Positions 1 through 6,456 are shown, counted from the stretch's first letter. The stretch is DNA of 6,587 bases from Gammaproteobacteria bacterium (GCA_024638545.1 JAHEKD010000149.1:1-6587), one strand, 5' to 3'. Notes: generated by a model from the sequence alone, not told the origin. Numbers and translations: made by a program.

Positions 1-1
1 A

Positions 2-1921
2 GGTGTGGATCTTGATTCAATATGTGGCGGGCATGGCTTGTGTGGTCGTTGCCAGGTCGTACAAAGTGTCGGCAGTTTTCCCAAACACGGGATCGAATCG
101 CAGCCGGACAATCTGTCTGACATCAGCGATACAGAAGAAGACTACGCAGATATTTACGGCATGGACCAGGGGCGACGACTGGGATGTGCTTCACAAATAC
201 TTGGCGATCTAGTCATTGACATACCTGCTGACAGCCAGGTTCATAAACAGGTGGTTCGCAAGCGTGCTGAAGTTCATGACATAGAAGTCAATCCACTGGT
301 TCGATTACATTATGTTGAGGTACGCGAACCCGATATGCATGATCCATCCGGCGATCTGCAGCGTCTGAAAGAGGCATTGAGAGATCAGTGGAATCTGGAA
401 TCACTGGATGTCGACTATTACCTGTTGAGCCAGTTGCAGGGAATTTTAAGAAAAGGGCAATGGAAAGTCACTGTTGTGGTTTATGACAGCAAACAGATTA
501 TTGCGATGTGGCCAGGTTTTAAAGATACCGTTTATGGAATGGCAGTAGATGTTGGCTCGACCACAATCGCGGCGCACCTGTGTTCATTCTATGAAGGTGA
601 GGTATTAGCATCTGCCGGTTTAATGAATCCCCAAATAAAGTTTGGAGAGGATTTAATGAGCCGTGTTTCATACGTTATGATGAACCCGGGCGGTGATAAA
701 AAAATGACCCAGGCAGTACGCGAATCACTGCAGGAACTTGCCGCCAGCGTTTGTCAGCAAGCTGGTGTCGAACTTACCGATATTCTCGAAATCACGCTGG
801 TGGGAAATCCTATCATGCATCACCTCTTGCTGGGAATTGATCCAACCGAGTTAGGGGGCGCTCCGTTTGCATTAACCACCGATGAGGCTATAACCGTACC
901 GGCCAGTGTGCTGGATTTATCCTTGAATCCTGGCGCCCGAGCATTTGTGTTGCCCTGTATCGCCGGGCATGTTGGTGCCGATACCGCCGGTGTGGTTTTA
1001 TCAGAAGCGCCTTACCAGAGAGAAGAAATCACGCTTGTCGTTGACGTGGGCACGAATGCTGAAATAGTCCTTGGTAATAATAAACGCATGATGGCGGCCT
1101 CCAGCCCGACTGGTCCTGCCTTTGAGGGTGCTCAAATCAGTTGCGGACAGCGAGCCGCTCCGGGTGCAATCGAACGAATCCGCATAGATCCGCAAACACT
1201 CGAACCACGATTTCGGGTAATTGGTTGTGATCTATGGTCTGATGAAGACGGTTTTGAAACACAGGTCAAAGATATCGGCGTAACAGGAATATGTGGTTCC
1301 GGCATTATTGAAATAATTGCTGAAATGTTTTTAACAGGCATAGTCAGCTCTGATGGCGTCATCGATGGCTCACTGGCAGCCCGCTCATCGCGCATCGCAG
1401 AAGATGGACGAACATACTCTTACCTGATTCATGATGGTGATGTCAATCTAAAAATCAGGCAAAATGATGTTCGTGCCATCCAGCTTGCCAAGGCTGCCCT
1501 GTATGCAGGTATAAGATTACTTATGGATCACATGAATATCGACAGCGTTGATCGAATCAGGCTGGCCGGCGCTTTTGGCAGCCATATTGACGTTAAGTAT
1601 GCAACCATTTTAGGGTTGATACCCGATTGCAATCTCGACTATGTAACCTCCGCCGGTAATGCCGCGGGAACCGGTGCGCGAATTGCTTTACTGGATAAAA
1701 ATGCACGCATTGAAATCAGTAAAGTAGTTAAACAGATAGAAAAGATTGAAACTGCAATTGAATCCAAATTCCAGGATCACTTCGTTGATGCAATGGCCTT
1801 TCCCCACAAGAGCGCAAGATACCCAAATCTACGCAAGGTAGTTACGTTGCCAGAACCAAAATTTCTTTCTAAATCCAGCGCGAGTCAGGGAAAGGACAGG
1901 CGGCGGCGAAGACAACATTGA
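2..1921 (+). CDS. RACo-type corrinoid activation protein: N-terminal [2Fe-2S] domain plus ASKHA ATPase domain (DUF4445 family), 5' partial
   Basis: Proteins of this family use ATP hydrolysis to reduce the inactive Co(II) cobamide of a corrinoid methyltransferase protein back to Co(I), in the cytoplasm. The frame is open to the left edge, so the start lies outside the window; from the family I expect roughly 30-40 residues to be missing. Counting the GTG at 5 as residue 1, a ferredoxin-like cluster site reads CGGHGLCGRCQV (Cys7, Cys13, Cys16), with a fourth Cys61 in RRLGC. A linker follows to about residue 175. The ASKHA part has phosphate-binding motifs AVDVGSTTIA (180-189) and VDVGTNAEI (346-354), the family block SSPTGPAFEGAQISCGQRA (366-384), TGICGSGI (427-434), LAGAFG (520-525) and GNAAGTGA (551-558). 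The tail is basic (RRRRRQ). No frame break or lost motif is visible. The partner methyltransferase and corrinoid protein are not in the window; they probably lie upstream. The family is very secure, the exact partner unknown. Confidence 0.95.
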   Translation, partial: GVDLDSICGGHGLCGRCQVVQSVGSFPKHGIESQPDNLSDISDTEEDYADIYGMDQGRRLGCASQILGDLVIDIPADSQVHKQVVRKRAEVHDIEVNPLVRLHYVEVREPDMHDPSGDLQRLKEALRDQWNLESLDVDYYLLSQLQGILRKGQWKVTVVVYDSKQIIAMWPGFKDTVYGMAVDVGSTTIAAHLCSFYEGEVLASAGLMNPQIKFGEDLMSRVSYVMMNPGGDKKMTQAVRESLQELAASVCQQAGVELTDILEITLVGNPIMHHLLLGIDPTELGGAPFALTTDEAITVPASVLDLSLNPGARAFVLPCIAGHVGADTAGVVLSEAPYQREEITLVVDVGTNAEIVLGNNKRMMAASSPTGPAFEGAQISCGQRAAPGAIERIRIDPQTLEPRFRVIGCDLWSDEDGFETQVKDIGVTGICGSGIIEIIAEMFLTGIVSSDGVIDGSLAARSSRIAEDGRTYSYLIHDGDVNLKIRQNDVRAIQLAKAALYAGIRLLMDHMNIDSVDRIRLAGAFGSHIDVKYATILGLIPDCNLDYVTSAGNAAGTGARIALLDKNARIEISKVVKQIEKIETAIESKFQDHFVDAMAFPHKSARYPNLRKVVTLPEPKFLSKSSASQGKDRRRRRQH

Positions 1922-2291
1922 GTAATAACACCCTCATCAACATGAATCAGGCTCGAATTTTCACGCAGATCGAATCTCTACGGCTCGTCAACATTGATCC
2001 TTATTTCCACTGCCTGATAGCAGAGCGCCTGAATGTAAAATTAATACAGGCTGTCAGGAATCTTCTAACAAACCACTACTAGTCCGATTTCTAACCAGAC
2101 TTCGTCGCGAGACGGTTAAAGGATGCGTCCTGTATGGGTTTTACGACCAAAGGGCCCGCAGGCATCGTTGACACGATGTCGAGGACCCTGACCGAGTAAA
2201 ATGCCCACAGGGCGTGGCAAGGGACCGTCGCAGTAGCAGGCTGATTAGAAATGCGGACCAGCCTTGACCCAAATTGGTCAGACTGTGCAGG
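1922..2291. other. Non-coding spacer rich in short hairpins
   Basis: I see no convincing gene here. The part from about 2100 to 2280 carries many short inverted repeats: CGTC-GCGA-GACG at 2103-2114 (a GNRA-type loop), AGGA-TGCG-TCCT at 2120-2131, a longer hairpin at 2151-2189 whose outer arms AGGGCCC and GGACCCT enclose CATCG-TTGACA-CGATG (2163-2178), GCCC-ACA-GGGC at 2203-2213, and TGACC-CAAATT-GGTCA at 2265-2280. GACGG (2111-2115) could also pair with CCGTC (2225-2229) to close a larger domain. No hairpin is followed by a T-run, so none is a clear terminator for the upstream gene. It could be a structured RNA, a repeat element or a decayed gene. On the minus strand one open stretch contains IVSTMPAGPLVVKPIQDA, which I cannot assign. 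Confidence 0.4.
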
Positions 2292-2543
2292 TTAAAGAAG
2301 GTTTTTTGAACCCATTTTGAGGCTTTCGATGCTGTCGAACACTTTTTTCTTGTTCACGATAATCACAGAATCTTCATTTCTTGCGGTTAAGTCAGGCAGG
2401 GATTTTCCTTCACCGATTAATACAGACTTGACGCGTAAACGATATCGATTTTTGTCCTCAACCCTGATTAATTCGCATTCCAGGTAAGTATCCTGAAAAA
2501 ATGTCAATTCCGGTTTTGGCACATATACTGTACTGCCTTGCAT
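2292..2543 (-). CDS. Hypothetical 83-residue protein, possibly a remnant
   Basis: I do not recognise this protein. It starts at ATG (2543-2541). The only upstream Shine-Dalgarno candidate is a GGGA about 12 bases from the ATG, and an in-frame stop lies nine codons further upstream. The predicted protein is charged and soluble, with alternating hydrophobic strands such as YLECELIRV and RYRLRVKSVLI, and ends in a lysine-rich stretch (IIVNKKKVFDSIESLK). There is no signal peptide, membrane segment or cysteine motif. Codon choice looks natural, which favours real coding over chance. It lies 8 bases after the end of another small minus-strand ORF, so the two could be co-transcribed or be pieces of one older gene in different frames. 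It converges on the corrinoid activator gene. Existence is moderately supported, function unknown. Confidence 0.45.
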   Translation of the reverse strand: MQGSTVYVPKPELTFFQDTYLECELIRVEDKNRYRLRVKSVLIGEGKSLPDLTARNEDSVIIVNKKKVFDSIESLKMGSKNLL

Positions 2544-2551
2544 GATCTGTT

Positions 2552-2755
2552 TTAGTCCCGCAAATGTTTATTTAATACGTCAAAATTGAGTAAGCCATGT
2601 GGGCTTGCTGCAAGTCTGGAATATAACTGAAAATACTGACTAAATCTGTAAAAATCTGTTGCATTTTCCGGATATTTTGAAAATATCCGCCATACACGAA
2701 AGCTATAACCAAGCCAGCCGGCCGATTCATCAACCAAAGTAGGTATCAAGGTCAA
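2552..2755 (-). CDS. Hypothetical small protein of about 67 residues, doubtful
   Basis: I do not recognise this ORF. The only available start near this position is TTG (2755-2753); the frame stays open nine further codons upstream to a stop at 2785-2783 without an ATG. The predicted product is aromatic-rich (WLGYSFRVWRIFSKYPE, then FYRFSQYFQLYSRLA), with no clear signal peptide or metal-binding motif. It ends in TAA 8 bases before the ATG of the next minus-strand ORF, an operon-like spacing. Against it: there is no good ribosome binding site, it is short, and the adjoining plus strand holds gene remnants, so it may be a chance or decayed frame. Confidence 0.3.
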   Translation of the reverse strand: MTLIPTLVDESAGWLGYSFRVWRIFSKYPENATDFYRFSQYFQLYSRLAASPHGLLNFDVLNKHLRD

Positions 2756-2801
2756 TATCGTGGTTACGTCCGGCGCTATTACTCAATTATTTATTTGTTA
2801 A

Positions 2802-3029
2802 TTCAAGTATATTCAGGCATTATTTTTACTGAAGCTTTCCTATTTCAAAAAGGCATTAGCTGAGAATTTGTCTATTTATGGTGTCAAAAAAATGCTCGAC
2901 AAGCTGGGCCGGGATCAAGATGCGGGTGTTTACAGGCTTATCATGAATGTGAATTTTGGAATGAGTCAGACAGAAACACTCAAGACCATGGCGTCCTTTG
3001 CCGAGCAGGTGATGCCACATTTCACCAGA
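2802..3029 (+). pseudogene. C-terminal remnant of a luciferase-like (LLM) flavin-dependent monooxygenase
   Basis: Enzymes of this family use reduced flavin (FMNH2 or F420) and often O2 to oxidise small organic molecules. Only the C-terminal part survives. The open frame begins after a TAA at 2799-2801 and reads through ENLSIYGVKKMLDKLG, then LIMNVNFGMSQTETLKTM, ending in FAEQVMPHF at about 3023. This matches the usual LLM tail: a GSP-type loop, a strand, a Gly-Met substrate loop, then a helix ending E-x-V-x-P-x-F. The preceding 200 or more codons of a normal LLM (300-400 residues in total) are not visible upstream, so the gene is truncated. The frame runs on without a stop into the hydrolase remnant downstream. 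The family call rests on the C-terminal pattern alone. Confidence 0.5.
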
Positions 3030-3032
3030 GGT

Positions 3033-3814
3033 TTGAAACAGATCGAGTCGGTGGCCGGAATATTGAAATGGAGAGCGGGCAGTGACCGACAGTTGTGCTT
3101 ATATGATCTGAGGGGCATGGTGAATCGCCCATACCCGATGCTGGATTTAATCTGGACGAGCTGGTTGCAGATCTGGAAAGGGTTCGTGTACGAAGTGGTT
3201 TTGAATACGGCCATTTTGCGGACATTCGCTCGGTAGAATGATTGCTTGTGCTTATGCAGTCAAATACCCGAAACGGTATTATCTCTGGGCTTGCTTTCGA
3301 CTGCCGCCGGACGTAGTGAACAAGACAGTAATAAGGTTTGGGCGGTTGTCGGGGCCATGCAGGAGAAGGACATCCACGGGTGCTTGAAACGCTGTTGGAT
3401 CGATGGTTTACCGATGAATTTGTCAGGCAGCAAGCGGAGCTGGTTGAGGTCAGAATAGAGCAGGTCATCAACACTAATCCTGATTAGTTTATGAATGTTT
3501 TCAGAATCTATGCGGGCACGGAAATGCTGCCATGGCTGAATCAGATTAAAATACGTTCGCTGGTATTGACTGGCGTGAATGATGGTAGCTGTAATCCACT
3601 GCTCCATCAAAAGATTGCCCGCAGGCTGCCGGATGCAGAACTTGTTATACTTCCAAAATTCAAACACTCGATTGTTACAGAAGCCGCGGACCAGGACAGT
3701 AAGCATTTGATAGACTTTATGGAAAAAATCATCAAAAGAGGGCAGCACCTAGTCACCTGCGTTCAAAGTGCCAGTTTCGGCTGGATGTTCTGTGAAATTG
3801 CTAATGAGTATTAA
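3033..3814 (+). pseudogene. Broken alpha/beta hydrolase gene with multiple frameshifts, stops and an internal deletion
   Basis: The parent enzyme was a cytoplasmic alpha/beta-hydrolase resembling 3-oxoadipate enol-lactonase and esterase-like relatives. The reading path changes frame repeatedly: QIESVAG (about 3036), then RNIEMESGQ, a TGA at 3083, PTVVLI (3086-3103) and a TGA at 3104. Then comes YDLRG (3102-3116) in another frame, GHGESPIPDAGFNLDEL shifted again (from 3113), CGHSLGRMIACAYA shifted again (from 3217), VLSLGLLSTAAG (from about 3276), and finally RVLETLLDRWFTDEF to the end. A TAG at 3485-3487 interrupts the last frame. The nucleophile Ser (3226-3228, in GHSLG), the acid Asp (3581-3583, in LTGVNDG) and the catalytic His (3665-3667, in KFKHS) are all still encoded. 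PTVVLI runs directly into YDLRG, so the oxyanion HG loop and about 25 residues after it are deleted. The gene cannot make a working enzyme as it stands. Confidence 0.85.
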
Positions 3815-3825
3815 TATAGGATAAT
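3798..3825 (+). promoter_or_regulatory. Candidate sigma-70 promoter for the class V gene
   Basis: TTGCTA (3798-3803) and GATAAT (3820-3825) are separated by 16 bases. They match the -35 and -10 consensus at 4/6 and 5/6 positions. The site overlaps the end of the hydrolase remnant and points towards the class V gene, which would then have a leader of about 260 bases. This is a pattern match only; such matches are common by chance in AT-rich DNA. Confidence 0.25.
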
Positions 3826-4094
3826 GTCATCGAAGATATAATTTGGATTAACGCTAATACTGATAATCAGTGTCAGTCACTCAACGCTTCTATGAACAGT
3901 CAGATCTGTAATGCTCAGCGATTGTTCCTGAACCTGTATGCGCAGCGAACATTCGAAGGCGCGCAAGAAGACAATCATCGAAGCAACTGCTCTGCGAACC
4001 AAGCCAAAGCAGGCGCTGCTTGTTCGAACAGAAGCCCACAGGGGGGTGCCGGGCTGCACCCTTACTCCATATCTCTATCCATGCAGATTCAAAC
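3815..4094 (+). other. Leader/intergenic region upstream of the class V gene, with inverted repeats
   Basis: No gene is supported here; the ORFs crossing it overlap each other and lack ribosome binding sites. It holds a 13-base inverted repeat ACTGAT-A-ATCAGT (3859-3871), a perfect 10-base palindrome TGTTCGAACA (4021-4030), and the strong hairpin GGGTGC-CGGGCT-GCACCC (4044-4061) ending 33 bases before the downstream ATG. No T-run follows the hairpin, so it is not a plain terminator. No known riboswitch pattern was recognised. Confidence 0.35.
4044..4061 (+). promoter_or_regulatory. Perfect 6-bp GC-rich leader hairpin
   Basis: GGGTGC (4044-4049) and GCACCC (4056-4061) are exact complements around a six-base loop CGGGCT. 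The following bases TTACTCC are not a terminator tract. The hairpin sits between the putative promoter and the class V start, where it might affect mRNA stability or translation. A role is inference only. Confidence 0.4.
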
Positions 4095-5273
4095 ATGAAT
4101 ATCACCGATTCAAAACTTGCGCAATTAAGACGCGACACGCCTGCCTGTGAAAGGCTGATTCATCTTAACAATGCCGGCGCATCGTTAATGCCTGATCCGG
4201 TATTCAGGGCGGTTACTGATTATCTCGAATTAGAGCGAAATATCGGCGGATATGAAGCCGCTGCCGTTGAAAAAAATGCGCTGGAAGCGTTCTATGATAA
4301 TTTTGCCGAGCTTCTTGGTGTCAGGACAGACGAAATTGCATTTGTCGAGAATGCAACTCGAGCATGGGATATGGCGTTTTATGCACTACCGCTGGAGCCG
4401 GGCGACAGGGTTATCACCCACGTGACTGAATATGCGTCCAGTTATTTAGCATTTCTGCAACTAGCCCAGCGACGTGGCGTATATATTGATGTGGCACCAT
4501 CTGATGACTCAGGGCAGATTGATTTAGATGCACTGCCTGCACTGGTAACATCCAGGACCAGGGTGATTAACCTGGTCCATGTCCCAACACAGGGTGGGCT
4601 GGTAAATCCGGCTGAAGAGGTCGGCCGCTTTGCTAATGAATACGGCTTAATCTATGTGCTGGATGCATGCCAGTCAGTAGGTCAAATGGCTGTTAATGTG
4701 ACCAGCATCGGTTGCCACATACTCTCAGGTACGGGGCGAAAGTTCCTCAGAGGACCCCGGGGAACCGGATTCCTGTACGTGTCCAGCGGCATTCTTGATA
4801 GCCTTGACCCGCCATTCATAGATATGCGGGCGGCTACCTGGACTGAGGATAACGCCTATGAATTCGCACAAGGATCTCGCCGTTTTGAGAACTGGGAGAG
4901 TTTTTTTGCAGGCAGGATCGGACTGGCGGCAGCCGTTGATTATGCACTTGCGATTGGTATGACTGCTATAGAAGAGCGTATTATTCAATTGGCCGGATAT
5001 CTGCGAAGGGCGCTGAAGGAAATAGACGGTGTCAGTGTTTGTGATCTTGGCAAGCGACAATGCGGCATAGTAACTTTTGTAACGGCACTGGAAGAACCTT
5101 ATGAACTGGCCCGGCGTTTACGGGCTGCACGAGTGAATATTTCAGTAGCAGATCAGTCTTCAGCCCGTCTGGACCTCGTTCAGCGAGGCATCAAAAATCT
5201 GGCGCGCGCGTCTGTTCATTATTTCAATACAAAGGCTGAGATTGACAGATTCTGTGCCTTAGTCTCTCGCTAA
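4095..5273 (+). CDS. Class V PLP-dependent aminotransferase-fold enzyme (EgtE / isopenicillin N epimerase-like clade)
   Basis: This is a 392-residue PLP enzyme of the fold-type I class V group, normal length and apparently intact. The N-terminal substrate loop reads HLNNAGASLMP (23-33). A small-domain and cofactor segment with ATRAWDMAF and HVTEYASSY follows. The PLP ring-nitrogen Asp190 lies in DACQSVGQ (190-197) and the Schiff-base Lys216 in SGTGRKFLRGPRGTGFLYV. A likely carboxylate-binding Arg371 is in RASVHYFNT (371-379). There is no cysteine where SufS or IscS carry their catalytic Cys, so a cysteine desulfurase is unlikely; a C-S lyase, racemase/epimerase or aminotransferase is more plausible. 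The ATG at 4095 puts about 22 residues before the first motif, as is usual, although no clear Shine-Dalgarno sequence precedes it. The frame also extends to a TTG at 4020, which is less likely. It stands alone among broken genes; the substrate is unknown. Confidence 0.9.
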   Translation: MNITDSKLAQLRRDTPACERLIHLNNAGASLMPDPVFRAVTDYLELERNIGGYEAAAVEKNALEAFYDNFAELLGVRTDEIAFVENATRAWDMAFYALPLEPGDRVITHVTEYASSYLAFLQLAQRRGVYIDVAPSDDSGQIDLDALPALVTSRTRVINLVHVPTQGGLVNPAEEVGRFANEYGLIYVLDACQSVGQMAVNVTSIGCHILSGTGRKFLRGPRGTGFLYVSSGILDSLDPPFIDMRAATWTEDNAYEFAQGSRRFENWESFFAGRIGLAAAVDYALAIGMTAIEERIIQLAGYLRRALKEIDGVSVCDLGKRQCGIVTFVTALEEPYELARRLRAARVNISVADQSSARLDLVQRGIKNLARASVHYFNTKAEIDRFCALVSR

Positions 5274-5379
5274 ACGTGCGGCTTAATCCTCAGTTCATGG
5301 CCAGATCGACACATGTGAAATTGAGGCATATTTCATCAGATAGATTGATTGATGTCACTCGTGAATAGTCTCATATCGA

Positions 5380-5774
5380 TTAGCCGTAGAAAATTTCATC
5401 TTTTGAGATGTGGACAGGCGTACCGTCAATAATGGTAATTGAAGACTCCGAGAAGTCCTCGATTGTTCATATCGAATAGTCCTGCAACAACGCAAGTGCC
5501 TGTTGTTCACCCGTATACATGCCTCGATGCTGTCTGAACGATAATAAACACCAGCCGCATTTTGAACAACTGAATTGTTTGAGTAAGGTGTAAAAGTCCA
5601 GGCTAAATATTTCAAATTGAATATTGAAGCCCAGCTCTATCTGATAATCAATGAGAAAGCGGACATTAACGGAAAACACCAAATCTCGGGTTCAGCTCAA
5701 TTCCTGCACTTTTATGCGACGGGGAAAGCGTCTCCGTAATACTCTGCCGCCTTTAAATACCCACCAAGTTTTAT
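5380..5774 (-). pseudogene. Decayed protein-coding gene of unknown family
   Basis: Three open segments in different frames abut one another almost exactly and read like one protein. Positions 5774-5715 give GGYLKAAEYYGDAFPVA, 5710-5669 give SAGIELNPRFGVFR, and 5665-5470 give VRFLIDYQIELGFNIQFEI, then KCGWCLLSFRQHRGMYT and EQQALALLQDY. A TGA at 5469-5467 is followed in the same frame by TIEDFSESSITIIDGTPVH and ISKDEIFYG, ending in TAA at 5382-5380. This is the pattern expected of a gene broken by two indels and one nonsense mutation. I do not recognise the family. There is a CxxCxxC cluster (CSKCGWC) but no other metal motif. An overlapping minus-strand ORF at 5615-5355 is a shadow. It converges on the class V gene. 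That it was once coding is moderately likely. Confidence 0.45.
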
Positions 5775-5896
5775 TTATTTTCTGTACATAGCAGACATTT
5801 TTTAAAAGTATGTAAACTAGAAAGATCATGCCGCGCACCGTTGCATGATGTTGAAATCAGCCGCTTAAATCTGTACAAATTTAATCTCAGAGTATT

Positions 5897-6031
5897 TTAA
5901 ATCATCCAACGACCCAACTCATTATCAAGCGGTATATTACCTGAAAATACGTGTGCCGTTGACCAAGCGGTCAGGTCTTCACCTGGCTTGACTTCTATGG
6001 CGCATCCAAGGATGTCCACGGAATTTAAAAT
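5897..6031 (-). pseudogene. Possible further fragment of a decayed minus-strand gene
   Basis: A 45-codon open stretch between stops reads in a protein-like way: VDILGCAIEVKPGEDLTAW, then STAHVFSGNIPLDNELGRWM. It has the same orientation as the broken gene at 5774-5380 and could be its upstream part, with 5896-5775 too degraded to follow. The same DNA also forms hairpins (CAGGT-CTTC-ACCTG at 5972-5985, closed by CAAGC 5964-5968 and GCTTG 5986-5990), so coding is not the only explanation. I cannot assign a family. Confidence 0.3.
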
Positions 6032-6146
6032 TTAAGTTTGTCAGCTACTGTAATTATTGACAATTATTCAAGATACGTGCTAGGGTAAACCTATAATTTA
6101 CGGGCTAGTAAAATAGAAATATAAATCTGTTATTTCAATTCCTTTC

Positions 6147-6192
6147 GCTAGTTCATCTACACCAAGAGGATGTCTTTGGAGCTAGTTTTTTT
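6147..6192 (+). terminator. Weak candidate intrinsic terminator
   Basis: CCAAGA and TCTTTGG can form a bulged stem around GGATG. CTAG at 6148-6151 can pair with CTAG at 6182-6185, directly followed by seven Ts (6186-6192). The internal loops make the stem weak, and no plus-strand gene ends nearby, so this may be chance or the leftover of a lost transcript. Confidence 0.2.
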
Positions 6193-6390
6193 AACTGTAA
6201 TACAACAATAAGTATTCATTCATTTTAAATGGTGATACGGATTAAGTGATCAGTGCAGATCAACGATTGCAATGCGCAAATTCCTGATCTCGAGGGTGCT
6301 GAGTCCTTAATCGGGGTTTGTACACAACAAACGTACTTGGGTATTTAAATAATGTTTATAAATTTTATACGGTGACTTCGCCATTCGACT

Positions 6391-6447
6391 TGACCAAACG
6401 TCTGGGCTGGCACTGAGTTTCATAAAATATCATTTTTCGTCTGGTCA
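6391..6447. repeat. 10-bp inverted repeat with one mismatch upstream of the YdbL-like gene
   Basis: TGACCAAACG (6391-6400) is complementary to CGTCTGGTCA (6438-6447) except at one position, with 37 bases between the arms. It ends 38 bases before the start codon of the exported protein gene. It could fold the leader mRNA or bind a regulator; either is inference. Confidence 0.35.
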
Positions 6448-6456
6448 GCGTAGAGC

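Noticed and set aside
1001..1395. Minus-strand ORFs of 64 and 87 codons
   Set aside because: They are antisense to the conserved ASKHA core of the corrinoid activator.
2100..2280. Possible tRNA, riboswitch or group II intron domain
   Set aside because: There is no T-loop GGTTCGAATCC-type sequence, no riboswitch core I recognise and no domain V pattern; only generic hairpins can be seen.
3022..3474. 150-codon minus-strand ORF
   Set aside because: It is antisense to the alpha/beta hydrolase remnant, which has clear motifs on the plus strand; the Ser-rich composition is typical of a shadow frame.
3260..3748. 162-codon minus-strand ORF
   Set aside because: It overlaps the GHSLG-to-His part of the hydrolase remnant in antisense; the plus-strand motifs explain this DNA.
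4016..4031. LexA-like box CTG-N10-CAG (CTGCTTGTTCGAACAG)
   Set aside because: It lacks the CTGT/ACAG symmetry and the AT-rich centre of the gammaproteobacterial SOS box, and the downstream gene is not an SOS gene.
3892..4150. Short plus- and minus-strand ORFs upstream of the class V gene
   Set aside because: They overlap one another in several frames, lack ribosome binding sites and show no recognisable motif; some run into the class V gene.
4725..5060. 111-codon minus-strand ORF
   Set aside because: It lies entirely antisense to the intact class V gene.
5355..5615. 86-codon minus-strand ORF
   Set aside because: It overlaps the more protein-like frame of the broken gene at 5774-5380 and has a low-complexity Ser/Arg-rich product.
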